A model generated the notes under the pieces. That model was not told the origin of the DNA. It worked only from the letters and a program-made list of their open reading frames with translations, and searched no databases. Positions 26,829 through 35,383 of a stretch of DNA of 64,000 nucleotides are shown here, piece by piece. The position numbers and the translations under genes are program-made. Every line of letters begins with the position of its first letter. The stretch's first letter is position 1. Source of the DNA: Candidatus Nanosynbacter sp. TM7-074 (lineage in GTDB: Bacteria > Patescibacteriota > Saccharimonadia > Saccharimonadales > Saccharimonadaceae); contig NZ_CP158487.1 in the NCBI RefSeq assembly GCF_041006295.1, positions 434,001 through 498,000 on the forward strand. The letters are read 5' to 3'.

Positions 26829-26872
26829 CTCAAAGTTTTGTCTTAGGGCGGAAGTCGCCCTTTAGCTTTGAG
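26829..26872 (+). promoter_or_regulatory. Conserved leader RNA, copy 2
   Basis: Outer stem ctcaaag/ctttgag (26829-26835 with 26866-26872), inner hairpin agggcg-gaagt-cgccct (26845-26861), linker ttttgtctt. Relative to copy 1 the inner part is identical and the outer stem has compensatory changes. SD GAAAGGAAG follows. Confidence 0.8.
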
Positions 26873-26897
26873 TATCTTCCCGAAAGGAAGTGAAGAG

Positions 26898-27101
26898 ATG
26901 AAGGTAAAGTTCACTCTCAGCAATGGCCGGTCATTCGCCACGAAAATCACATACGGCTTCGAGGACACTAGGGATCTGGTAGAACATCTGTCCAGAATGC
27001 TAGGAGAAGCCACAGATAACTCTGTTGTTGAACTCAAAACAGAAGATGGGGTGTTCTTGGTCAGGCCGACCGACATTGTGTCGGTCGAAATCCGAAACTA
27101 A
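26898..27101 (+). CDS. Small soluble protein, unknown
   Basis: Protein of 67 aa, predicted alternating beta strands with one helix (RDLVEHLSRMLGEA). It begins KVKFTLSNGRSF and ends DIVSVEIRN, a strand-rich layout like small SH3/Lsm-type barrels, but no family is recognised. Start at ATG 26898 from the GGAAG SD. Same cassette layout as 23506, with which it shares the leader RNA but no protein similarity. Confidence 0.7.
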   Translation: MKVKFTLSNGRSFATKITYGFEDTRDLVEHLSRMLGEATDNSVVELKTEDGVFLVRPTDIVSVEIRN

Positions 27102-27168
27102 AGAGTCTCGCGCTAGCAGAAGGCGCACTAAGATAAATTTTCTGTAAAACCGCTGGAAATACCGGCGT

Positions 27169-27191
27169 CCCCGCACTATCACGGTGCGGGG
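27169..27191 (+). terminator. Terminator of the 26898 cassette
   Basis: 8-bp GC-rich stem (27169-27176 with 27184-27191, ccccgcac/gtgcgggg) followed by ttatttcattttt. A smaller hairpin cgctgg/ccggcg precedes it. It can also serve gapA from the other side. Confidence 0.75.
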
Positions 27192-27215
27192 TTATTTCAT
27201 TTTTAGAATAGGGTT

Positions 27216-28238
27216 TTATTCACTCTTTTTCAAGTAGTGTCCAACATCTGCCACCAGTTCAACCAGCCGGTTTGAATAGCCCCACTCATTGTCATACCAA
27301 ACCATGACTTTTATCAAATTACCCCCAACGACTTTGGTGAGTGGCAAGTCAACAATTCCCGAATATGAGCTACCAATAAAATCGCGACTAACTAAAGGTT
27401 CCTCAGAAACCCCCAAAATACCCTGGTAAAAATTACTTTGTGCAGCTTTTTTGAAGGCTTCATTCACCTGCTCGACAGTCACATCTTTCCTGAGAAGCGC
27501 CGTCACGTCGCTAAGCGACACCACTGGAGTCGGTACGCGCACGCTCAGACCGTCAAACTTGCCAGTTAGTTGCGGCAAAGTTTTCGTTACGGCGATAGCC
27601 GCGCCTGTCGTTGTCGGCACCATATTTTCAGCCGCGTTGCGACCCTCGCGGAGATCCTTAGCAGGCGCATCTTGCAATCTTTGGCTGGCGGTGTAGCTAT
27701 GCACCGTCGTCAGCATTGATTTTTCCACGCCAAATTCTGCGTCCAGAACCGCCATCACCGCACCCAAGCTATTGGTCGTACAGCTGGCATTAGAAACTAT
27801 CGGCGTCGCGTCCTTGATCTTGCTGTCATTCGTACCTAGCACAATTGTATCGACGCCGTCGGATTTGGTCGGCCCGCTGATAACCACGCGCTTGGCGCCG
27901 GCAGTCAAGTGCTTGCCCGCGCCCTCTTTGTCAGTAAAGAAGCCAGTCGATTCAATCACTACGTCAACATTCATCTCACCCCACGGCAAATTCGCTGGAT
28001 CTTTCTCTGCTAGAACTTTAACGGATTGACCTTCAATAATCAGCTCATTCTCCGTAAAATCAACCTGCCGACTGTACTCACCATAATTGCTGTCATGCTT
28101 GAGTAAGTACGCCAGCGTCTTCGTGTCTGTTAAATCATTAATCGCGACAATCTCTAGGTCACTTCGCTCACGTGCAATCTTAAAGGCATTACGCCCAATC
28201 CGTCCAAAGCCATTAATTGCTATTCTTGTTACTGACAT
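27216..28238 (-). CDS. gapA: Glyceraldehyde-3-phosphate dehydrogenase, type I
   Basis: Protein of 340 aa. N-terminal Rossmann motif INGFGRIGRNAFK, catalytic Cys153 in SNASCTTNSLG, and WYDNEWGYSNRL near the C-terminus. It oxidises glyceraldehyde-3-phosphate with phosphate and NAD+ to 1,3-bisphosphoglycerate. GGGAGGG SD before the ATG; a TATAAT (28278-28283) gives a short leader. Divergent from rel. Confidence 0.96.
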   Translation of the reverse strand: MSVTRIAINGFGRIGRNAFKIARERSDLEIVAINDLTDTKTLAYLLKHDSNYGEYSRQVDFTENELIIEGQSVKVLAEKDPANLPWGEMNVDVVIESTGFFTDKEGAGKHLTAGAKRVVISGPTKSDGVDTIVLGTNDSKIKDATPIVSNASCTTNSLGAVMAVLDAEFGVEKSMLTTVHSYTASQRLQDAPAKDLREGRNAAENMVPTTTGAAIAVTKTLPQLTGKFDGLSVRVPTPVVSLSDVTALLRKDVTVEQVNEAFKKAAQSNFYQGILGVSEEPLVSRDFIGSSYSGIVDLPLTKVVGGNLIKVMVWYDNEWGYSNRLVELVADVGHYLKKSE

Positions 28239-28277
28239 ATGCCCTCCCTGTTAGATATTTCGCTTTAGCTTTTCTTA

Positions 28278-28283
28278 ATTATA
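28278..28283 (-). promoter_or_regulatory. -10 box for gapA
   Basis: TATAAT on the minus strand with an SD-containing leader of about 33 nt before ATG 28238. Confidence 0.55.
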
Positions 28284-28294
28284 CTACAAAGTTG

Positions 28295-28300
28295 TATAAT
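28295..28300 (+). promoter_or_regulatory. Leaderless -10 box for rel
   Basis: TATAAT, 6 nt before ATG 28307; decides the start against an upstream extension to 28217. Confidence 0.75.
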
Positions 28301-28306
28301 AAACAT

Positions 28307-29833
28307 ATGACGCGCGAAGAATTACTATCAATAGCCGAGCAAAAGTACGACGAAGTGCCAGTGCTGGTCTTGGCAAGCGCGATTGACTATGCGACTGAAA
28401 AGCACGCTGGACAAAAACGCAAAAGCGGCGAGCCGTATATCAATCACCCGCTGGCGGTGGCCGAGATTTTGATTGAGTGGGGCATGGATATCTACACGGT
28501 GGTGGCGGGTGTGCTACATGACACGGTTGAGGATACTGACGCAACGCTGGATGAGCTGGAGAGTTTATTTGGACGAGATGTGGCGTTTTTGGTGGATGGT
28601 GTGACTAAGGTTTCGCAGGCACGTGCTGGCATGCGTAGTCTGGACAGCTATTTGCCGCACACCAAGGACAATTTGACTAAATTGATGATCGCGGTGGGCG
28701 AAGACGTACGGGTGATTATCATCAAACTGGCGGATCGGCTGCACAATATGCGGACGCTGCAGTTTATGTCGCCAGAGAAGCAGAAGAAAATTGCCCGCGA
28801 GACGATCGAGGTGTTTGCACCGCTGGCAGACCGATTGAACATGGGACGGGTGCGGGTGCAGCTGGAAGAATTGAGCTTCAAATATTTGATGCCAAAAGAT
28901 TTTCACCGCACCAAAAGTTTGATGGATAGCCGATTGAAAAAATCGCAGCGAAAACTGGATCGTGTTCGCCGTGAAGTTGAAGCACGACTAAAGGAAGAGA
29001 AGCTGGTTTTCCAGATGGATGGCCGCGTCAAAAGCGTCTACAGCCTGTTCAAAAAACTCGATAAGGTCGGCGATATTGATAAGATTTATGATTTGATCGC
29101 CCTGCGAGTCATTGTCGATGATTTGTCAACAGGTTATTTGGTGTTAGGAATTCTACACGACATGTATCAGCCGATGTACGAGCGAATCAAAGACTATGTT
29201 GCCAACCCCAAGCCGAATGGCTACCAAAGTCTACACACCACCGTGCAAACGCCGAGTGGGCAAATTGTTGAATTTCAAATTCGCACCAAAGAAATGCACG
29301 AATACGCTGAGCGTGGTTTGGCGGCCAGCTTCCATTACAATGAGCAGAAATTGACCGACGCTTACAAAAAAGGTCGCATAGGTTCTATGCCAGCAGATTT
29401 GTCATGGATTCGCGAGCTTCAGGAAGCGGCAGCGTTGGCGGGCGAAGGTAAACGGTTTGACTCTGACAAGTTCCGCATGAAATTGTTCTCAGACCGCATT
29501 TTCGTCTATTCTCCAAAAGGCGACATTTACGATCTGCCAAGTGGTGCCCTCCCGCTGGATTACGCTTACCGCATTCACTCTGACATCGCAGCACACGCCA
29601 GTGGCTTCAAGGTCAATGGCGTAATGAAACCGTTCAATTACGAGCTACAACACGGCGATGTCGTCGAAGTCTTAACCAGCAAATCCGCCAAGCCAAAACT
29701 GGCCTGGCGCGACATGGTCATCACGCCGCACGCCAAAGACAAACTGCGTATGCAATTGTCAAAAAGCGGCGGCGTACTCGGACATTTGACTGGATTAACC
29801 GACGGCGTTTCGTCATTATTCCGAAATAGATGA
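28307..29833 (+). CDS. (p)ppGpp synthetase/hydrolase, short Rel/SpoT form
   Basis: Protein of 508 aa. Order: HD hydrolase domain (YINHPLAVAE, VLHDTVEDTDA, ADRLHNMRTL), synthetase domain (GRVKSVYSLFKKL, IYDLIALRVIV, GYQSLHTTV, EFQIRT) and a TGS domain (IFVYSPKGDIYDLPSGA). It stops after the TGS region, so the helical, zinc-finger and ACT regulatory domains of full-length Rel (700+ aa) are absent. It should both make and degrade the stringent-response alarmone. Confidence 0.92.
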   Translation: MTREELLSIAEQKYDEVPVLVLASAIDYATEKHAGQKRKSGEPYINHPLAVAEILIEWGMDIYTVVAGVLHDTVEDTDATLDELESLFGRDVAFLVDGVTKVSQARAGMRSLDSYLPHTKDNLTKLMIAVGEDVRVIIIKLADRLHNMRTLQFMSPEKQKKIARETIEVFAPLADRLNMGRVRVQLEELSFKYLMPKDFHRTKSLMDSRLKKSQRKLDRVRREVEARLKEEKLVFQMDGRVKSVYSLFKKLDKVGDIDKIYDLIALRVIVDDLSTGYLVLGILHDMYQPMYERIKDYVANPKPNGYQSLHTTVQTPSGQIVEFQIRTKEMHEYAERGLAASFHYNEQKLTDAYKKGRIGSMPADLSWIRELQEAAALAGEGKRFDSDKFRMKLFSDRIFVYSPKGDIYDLPSGALPLDYAYRIHSDIAAHASGFKVNGVMKPFNYELQHGDVVEVLTSKSAKPKLAWRDMVITPHAKDKLRMQLSKSGGVLGHLTGLTDGVSSLFRNR

Positions 29834-29843
29834 GCAAAAAGTT

Positions 29844-30377
29844 TTACGCTTGCTCGTTCCAGCGGGTGATTGAATCGCGAATGATTTGCTTGGCGCGTTC
29901 AACATCACCAAATCCTTTGACGACTGTTGAGCCTGGCTTCTTCATGTCTTTGTAGTGATTGAAATGATGTTCAATTTGCTTGAGTAGTTGTGGCGGCAAA
30001 TCTTCCAATGAGTTGATAGCATCGCCAGTATTGCGGTCATCAGCTGGCACCACGATCACCTTGTCGTCAACCTCATCATCATCAACAAATTCCAGCACAC
30101 CGATAACCTTCGCCTCCATGAAAATGCCTGTTGTCAGCGGCTGGTCAGTGATAATTAAAGCATCCAATTCGTCGCCGTCCTCGTCCAATGTCTGCGGGAT
30201 GAAACCATAGTTAGTTGGCTTGGCGAAAATTGCTGGCTCAACGCGGTCCAGCTGCATGACTGCCAGCTCACGGTTCCACTCGATTTTGTGATTTGAGCCC
30301 TGCGGGATCTCAACGACAACATTGACGATGCCGTTTTCTACGTCACCCGGTGTCAAAATTTGGTTAAAGTCTGCCAT
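29844..30377 (-). CDS. ppa: Inorganic pyrophosphatase, family I
   Basis: Protein of 177 aa. It hydrolyses pyrophosphate from biosynthesis. Metal-binding acidic motif DEDGDELDALII, with YGFIPQT and VPADDRN. SD gagg before the ATG. Downstream of trxB by 3 nt, so the order fkpA-like, trxB, ppa forms one operon. Confidence 0.95.
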   Translation of the reverse strand: MADFNQILTPGDVENGIVNVVVEIPQGSNHKIEWNRELAVMQLDRVEPAIFAKPTNYGFIPQTLDEDGDELDALIITDQPLTTGIFMEAKVIGVLEFVDDDEVDDKVIVVPADDRNTGDAINSLEDLPPQLLKQIEHHFNHYKDMKKPGSTVVKGFGDVERAKQIIRDSITRWNEQA

Positions 30378-30380
30378 GAT

Positions 30381-31313
30381 TTACTCCTCTCTGGCTTTTT
30401 CTTGTAAATATTCACGAATCTGCAACGCTGCCACTGCACCCTCGCCAACCGCCGAAGCAATTTGCATGGTCGCGCCCGAACGGACATCGCCCGAAGCAAA
30501 GACACCAGGGACATTGGTACGCAAATGTTCGTCAGTAACAATGTGTCCGCCAAGATCTAGTTCAACGTCTGAGTCAGCCAAGAACTGCGTGTTCGGGATG
30601 AGGCCGATGAAGACGAACAGACCGTCTGCAGTAAATTCTTTTTGCTCGCCGTTTTGGGTCGATTTGACGCCGTAAAACTTATCATCTTTGACGATAATTT
30701 CATCAGTTGTCGCACCGATATGGACGGTAATTTTACCCTCATCGACATACTTTTGTAGTTCTTTTTGCAGGACATCGCTGGCGCGTAATTCGCTGCGCAC
30801 CAACAGGTCAATATGGCTGGCGTAGCGAGTCAAAAATATCGCTTCTTGCACTGCCGAGTTGCCACCGCCAACGACGATCAAACGCTTGTCGCGGTAAAAT
30901 GCGCCATCACACGTCGCACAGTAATGCACGCCGCGGCCGTACAATTCGTCTTCGCCAGGTACGCCCAGCTTGCGGTGATTTGAGCCAGTTGCCAGCAGTA
31001 CCGCCTTGGCTCGCACTGGCTGACCATCAATCGTCAATTCCAATTCGCCGTCAACCTGCTTCAGTTCCGTGACGTCGCCGTACTCAATATCCGCGCCAAA
31101 TCGCTCAGCTTGCTGCTGCAGCTCGGACGCCAATTTCATGCCAGTCACACCCTCAGCAAAGCCTGGGTAGTTGTCGATTTGATCAGTGATGGCTGCCATA
31201 CCACCAACGACTCCGCGTTCATACAGTGTCGTCGGCACGTCCTCGCGCGACAGATAAATTGCGGCCGTGAGTGCGCTTGGACCAGCGCCAACGATGATAA
31301 CTTCTTTAGACAT
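30381..31313 (-). CDS. trxB: Thioredoxin reductase
   Basis: Protein of 310 aa, flavoprotein. FAD-binding GAGPSALTAAIY, redox pair C132/C135 in YCATCDGAF, NADPH motif VVGGGNSAVQEA and the C-terminal GVFASGDVRSG. It reduces thioredoxin with NADPH. Its start overlaps the FKBP gene by 8 nt. Confidence 0.95.
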   Translation of the reverse strand: MSKEVIIVGAGPSALTAAIYLSREDVPTTLYERGVVGGMAAITDQIDNYPGFAEGVTGMKLASELQQQAERFGADIEYGDVTELKQVDGELELTIDGQPVRAKAVLLATGSNHRKLGVPGEDELYGRGVHYCATCDGAFYRDKRLIVVGGGNSAVQEAIFLTRYASHIDLLVRSELRASDVLQKELQKYVDEGKITVHIGATTDEIIVKDDKFYGVKSTQNGEQKEFTADGLFVFIGLIPNTQFLADSDVELDLGGHIVTDEHLRTNVPGVFASGDVRSGATMQIASAVGEGAVAALQIREYLQEKAREE

Positions 31314-31983
31314 TTAGCCCCCTTGACCTATAATATTGTTTGATGATTTCTGGCATTTCTGGCTGCGGAATTTCTACTGGTTTTTCAATAGCCATGATGG
31401 CAAACTTCAGTGGTGAATTGGCAGGGATTTTGTCGCCCTGAGCCTGATTTCCGTAAGCCTTGTCAGCTGGAATTGTCAATTCGCGTACGCCACCAATCTT
31501 CATACCAATTAAACCTTCTTTCCAGCCTTGAATTACCGAAGTTTTTGCTGGACCATCTATGGCAAGCGGCTCTTTCAATTTACCATCAGCGATTGATTGG
31601 TCAAAAACCTCACCTTTGGCGTTCCAGCCAATGTAATACACTGCAAATTTGGTGTCGTCCTTGACTTCTGTACCATCACCTTCCACCAAATCTTCTTTGC
31701 CAAGTTCTTTAACACCGCCCGCCTCAAACGCACCGACTCGCGAACTAAACTCAGAAAATTTACTGTAGTATTTTTGACTCAGTTCGCCCGCCTGAGCTTC
31801 TACTTTTTTCTTATGTTCATCGTTGGCTTTAGTGTACTCATCCTGCGCCTTCTTCAGTGCTGCCTGGTCTTTGGCGTCATTACCTGGCTGTACCATCATA
31901 GCGATAAATCCGCCAACAGTTCCTAAAAACATCATGCCGGCAATCACCCAAATGCCTATCCTTTGGCTTTTACTTGTTGCCAT
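31306..31983 (-). CDS. Membrane-anchored FKBP-type peptidyl-prolyl isomerase
   Basis: Protein of 225 aa. One N-terminal membrane helix (about 10-30), a Lys/Ala/Gln-rich helical linker to residue 75, then an FKBP domain (YYIGWNAKGEVFDQS, VIQGWKEGLIGMKIGG, AYGNQAQGDKIPANSPL). It likely folds exported proteins outside the membrane. The start is ATG 31983 because an AGGAGG SD precedes it. An in-frame extension to 32037 has no SD. Confidence 0.9.
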   Translation of the reverse strand: MATSKSQRIGIWVIAGMMFLGTVGGFIAMMVQPGNDAKDQAALKKAQDEYTKANDEHKKKVEAQAGELSQKYYSKFSEFSSRVGAFEAGGVKELGKEDLVEGDGTEVKDDTKFAVYYIGWNAKGEVFDQSIADGKLKEPLAIDGPAKTSVIQGWKEGLIGMKIGGVRELTIPADKAYGNQAQGDKIPANSPLKFAIMAIEKPVEIPQPEMPEIIKQYYRSRGLNV

Positions 31984-32047
31984 AATCCTCCTTTTATTTA
32001 CTCCTCCAATTATATCAATTTTGGTCAAGCACAACAATCACTCGAAA

Positions 32048-34561
32048 CTAAGCTTGCACCGCACCGAGTTCGGCCGCCGCAGCAACGATCTCCTCGATTA
32101 TCGGCGTGATGTCTTTGTCGGTCAGTGTACGCTCTAGGCTGGTAAACTTTATATTGAAAGTAATAGTTTTCGTCGAATTATCGTCCTCTGGTTGGTAAAT
32201 TGAAATTGGCGTAATGACAATTTGCAGCTCTTGGTGGCTATCTATAACGTTCTTAACGCAGCCATACACCGACGCATAATTAACCTGAGCTGGCAGTTTG
32301 AGAGAAATATCGCGGCTGGTCGATGGGTAACGGCTGAGCGGTTGGTAATGATTACCTCGCTTGGCGTAAACAGCCTCCAAGCCAGCTGTGTCCAAACTCG
32401 CCGCCGCTACGTATGCCGGCAACTTGAAATTCTTGATGACCGACTGTTTCAATTCTCCAACCATGCCGATAAACCGCCCGTCGGCTGTCTCGACCAGTGC
32501 ACTGCGTGATTGTTCAAACGGTGCCGTGACTGGGAAATTACGCTCTTGTTCAAGCGGCTTGAATACTAACTCGGCACCAAGATCACGTGCTAGCTGCTCA
32601 ACCAAGCGACGAATTTTGTAAAATGGCGCACCCGTGCCTGGCTTTTTGGCAGCATAGACGATGTCGGTGAACTGGCTGGCTTCTGGCAAGCCATCTTCGC
32701 CTAGGCCATGCATTTCGCTGTGACCTTTACCCATTTCAAACAAGGCAAATTCATCATGACCAGCCTTGATGTTGGCGTGAACCTTGTCGAGCAAACTCGG
32801 CAGCACCGTCAGGCGATAGTACTGCAGGCCAGGACTGAGGGCGTTTGATAATTTGTATGCCTGAGTAACGTCCTGCTCGGCATTTTTCAGGATGCGTTCG
32901 TGAACAAAACTGTAGGTCAAGACTTCATTAGCACCAGCACGTGACAGACTGTGGCGAACGGCGTTTTTTAGTTCACGACGCACATTTTCCGGTGCTGGTT
33001 TAATGCTACGACGTGGCAGTTGGCGCGGCAATTTATCAAAGCCATACAGCCGGCCGACTTCTTCGACAATGTCTTCTGGCAGTTCAAGGTCAGTACGCCA
33101 GAATGGCGATTGGATGCAAATATAACCCAATTCTTCTTCCGGACCATAACTCTTTATTTCTACGCTATTCAACAAGTCGCAAATATCATCGCCAGATAAG
33201 TACAAGCCTAATCTCTCATTGATAAACTTACTATCAATATCAATATTTGCTGGTGTGTATTTTCCATCAAAATAATCATCAAGCTCGTCACTAAATTGCT
33301 TCAAATCAAACACTTCGCTCGCCTGCTCTCCGCCAACCATACTCATCAGCTGTTTCAGCACGGCAGCATTTTGGAGCGGCGATTGCCCCTTATTAAACCG
33401 CGTCAAAGCATCAGTGAAAATACCATGGCGCATGGCCGTGCGACGCAGTGCATACATATCAAAATTAGCGCATTCCAAAACGATGTTTTTCGTGCTATTC
33501 GAAACTTCAGTGTCAGTACCACCCATAATTCCCGCCAGACCGATCACACCCTCGCCATCAGCGATGACGATATCGTCCATCGTCAGCTCATACTCCTTGC
33601 CATTGAGCAGACTAACTTTCTCGACATCACGAGCCAGCCGCGCCTCGAGTTTATGTCCACGTAATTTATCATAATCATAGGCATGCGTTGGCTGCGCCGT
33701 CATCAGCATGATGTAATTCGTGGCATCAACAATGTTGTTAATCGGCTTGCCACCCATCGCCACGAGCCGACACTGCAGCCACAGCGGGCTTGGCCGCACA
33801 GTAATATCACGAATTGCTACTGCCATAAGGCGCGGCACTAATTCTGGTGCGTCATTAGTGACCGTTAAATCCAGCTCCTCGGCGCTCGTGAACTGCTGTT
33901 CTGACTGATACCACTCAGGGCTGACGAACTTATGATGAAAAATCCCAGCAATCTCGCGCGCTACACCCAATTGACCAAAGCAATCCGGCCGGTGGGTGAA
34001 CATCTTGTTTTCAATGTCCAGCACGTAATCGTCCAGCCCAAACACTTCCGCAAAACTCGCACCTACCGTAAGTTCAACACCCGCCGGCAGATCGTGTTCA
34101 TGAATCTCAACGATTCCCTCGTGATCCGTGCCAATATCCAGCTCATCCGCCGCCGCCAACATACCTTGACTGAGCACGCCGCGCAGTGGCCGCGCATCCA
34201 GCACGAATGGCTCGTCTTCATCAAAACTCGCCGGCACCGTGCTTTTCGGCGGCAGCCAAATAGCCCACATGCCCGCATGCACATTTGGCGCGCCGCATAC
34301 CACTTGCACCAGCCCGTTCTCATCACGCGGTACATCGGCGACCACGCCGCCATCGTCAATCTTAGTCACGCTCAGCCGATCAGCATCAGGATGTTTGACA
34401 CATTCAACAACCCGAACGATTCGCGCGCCGCCATATTTGGCCTTGAGGTCGATCACTTCTTCGACGCCGCCGAGTTGCTGATTGACCCGCGCCACCAACT
34501 CATTTACCGGCGGTAATTCAAAATTAATCAATTGTTTGATAAGATTTAGGCTGACTTTCAT
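32048..34561 (-). CDS. pheT: Phenylalanyl-tRNA synthetase beta subunit
   Basis: Protein of 837 aa. Order: N-terminal helix, tRNA-binding EMAP-like domain (VVECVKHPDADRLSVTKID), B3/B4 editing domain, B5 domain, catalytic-like core and the C-terminal ferredoxin-fold anticodon-binding domain (YPSTSRDISLKL). It works as a tetramer with PheS, whose gene is 13 kb away at 47862 rather than adjacent. A TATACT box lies 10 nt before the ATG. Confidence 0.96.
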   Translation of the reverse strand: MKVSLNLIKQLINFELPPVNELVARVNQQLGGVEEVIDLKAKYGGARIVRVVECVKHPDADRLSVTKIDDGGVVADVPRDENGLVQVVCGAPNVHAGMWAIWLPPKSTVPASFDEDEPFVLDARPLRGVLSQGMLAAADELDIGTDHEGIVEIHEHDLPAGVELTVGASFAEVFGLDDYVLDIENKMFTHRPDCFGQLGVAREIAGIFHHKFVSPEWYQSEQQFTSAEELDLTVTNDAPELVPRLMAVAIRDITVRPSPLWLQCRLVAMGGKPINNIVDATNYIMLMTAQPTHAYDYDKLRGHKLEARLARDVEKVSLLNGKEYELTMDDIVIADGEGVIGLAGIMGGTDTEVSNSTKNIVLECANFDMYALRRTAMRHGIFTDALTRFNKGQSPLQNAAVLKQLMSMVGGEQASEVFDLKQFSDELDDYFDGKYTPANIDIDSKFINERLGLYLSGDDICDLLNSVEIKSYGPEEELGYICIQSPFWRTDLELPEDIVEEVGRLYGFDKLPRQLPRRSIKPAPENVRRELKNAVRHSLSRAGANEVLTYSFVHERILKNAEQDVTQAYKLSNALSPGLQYYRLTVLPSLLDKVHANIKAGHDEFALFEMGKGHSEMHGLGEDGLPEASQFTDIVYAAKKPGTGAPFYKIRRLVEQLARDLGAELVFKPLEQERNFPVTAPFEQSRSALVETADGRFIGMVGELKQSVIKNFKLPAYVAAASLDTAGLEAVYAKRGNHYQPLSRYPSTSRDISLKLPAQVNYASVYGCVKNVIDSHQELQIVITPISIYQPEDDNSTKTITFNIKFTSLERTLTDKDITPIIEEIVAAAAELGAVQA

Positions 34562-34571
34562 ACTAGTTACC

Positions 34572-34577
34572 AGTATA
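34572..34577 (-). promoter_or_regulatory. -10 box for pheT
   Basis: TATACT, 10 nt before ATG 34561, giving at most a 3-4 nt leader. Confidence 0.55.
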
Positions 34578-34633
34578 CCATCTTATCTATAACTATTCGA
34601 CTTTTGTAAAGCCAGGCTACAAGCTGGCGATGA

Positions 34634-35353
34634 TTAGCAATATTCTTTTGCTCTATGCGAAGCAATGATGTACTGCTGTTCGGGTGTAAATCGCCGTGAT
34701 TCGCGCATTTTTTGATAGGCTTTGTTGCGCGTCCAGACATCAACATGTCCGTTTTCTAGTTCAGCCAGCGTCAGCTCAAAAAAGTTTACCGCCGCCGTGG
34801 CGTATAGCCAAGCCAACGCCATTTTGACATAGTAACCATCGTGCGTGATGTCGCGCAGTGCTGCAAAAACCTGATTGATATGCGCCTCATCCAGAAAATT
34901 AGTCATCAAAGAGACCACGCTGTAGCGTACCGTCAATTCAGCCTCACTCCGCAAACATTCCAGCGCAAAATTCCACCACGATTCACCGGCAAATCGTCGC
35001 TTTTTATCGACAAACACGTCAATGTGCGCCCACGAATCAACGCGGGGCAAATATTGCTTGGTCAAATCAATCGCCGTCTGATCGTCAAGTCGAGCGTGCG
35101 TAATCAATAATCCACACAATAACACGTAGTCGAAAGATCCGTTCTGGACCGTCAGCAATTCGCTGATGTCCGCTGCACTCATATCAGACGCCAGCTCCCT
35201 CGCCAGCCGCCGCAAATCAGGTACCCGCACACCGATGACTGACATCTTGGTATTGACAATACGCTTATTAAACTCAGCGTAAGTCTCGTTGCCCTCAGCA
35301 AGTTTTGTTAGTTTTATTACAATGTCATCGTGCATATTGCTATTAGCTTTCAT
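34634..35353 (-). CDS. AlkD-like DNA alkylation repair protein
   Basis: Protein of 239 aa built of HEAT-like helical repeats. The family pattern is visible: NTKMSVIGVRVPDLRRLAR, the DSWAHIDVF turn, WWNFALECL and DGYYVKMALAWLYA. AlkD-type glycosylases remove bulky or cationic alkylated bases. ATG 35335 is an alternative start. Located between pheT and an OLD-family nuclease. Confidence 0.82.
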   Translation of the reverse strand: MKANSNMHDDIVIKLTKLAEGNETYAEFNKRIVNTKMSVIGVRVPDLRRLARELASDMSAADISELLTVQNGSFDYVLLCGLLITHARLDDQTAIDLTKQYLPRVDSWAHIDVFVDKKRRFAGESWWNFALECLRSEAELTVRYSVVSLMTNFLDEAHINQVFAALRDITHDGYYVKMALAWLYATAAVNFFELTLAELENGHVDVWTRNKAYQKMRESRRFTPEQQYIIASHRAKEYC

Positions 35354-35383
35354 ACTTAAACTTAATTACAGACTCTAAATCTC

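Noticed and set aside
33932..34516. 194-aa frame opposite pheT, and similar long frames opposite dnaE, gatB, leuS and the permeases
   Set aside because: Antisense shadows of firmly identified genes without promoter, SD or family resemblance.
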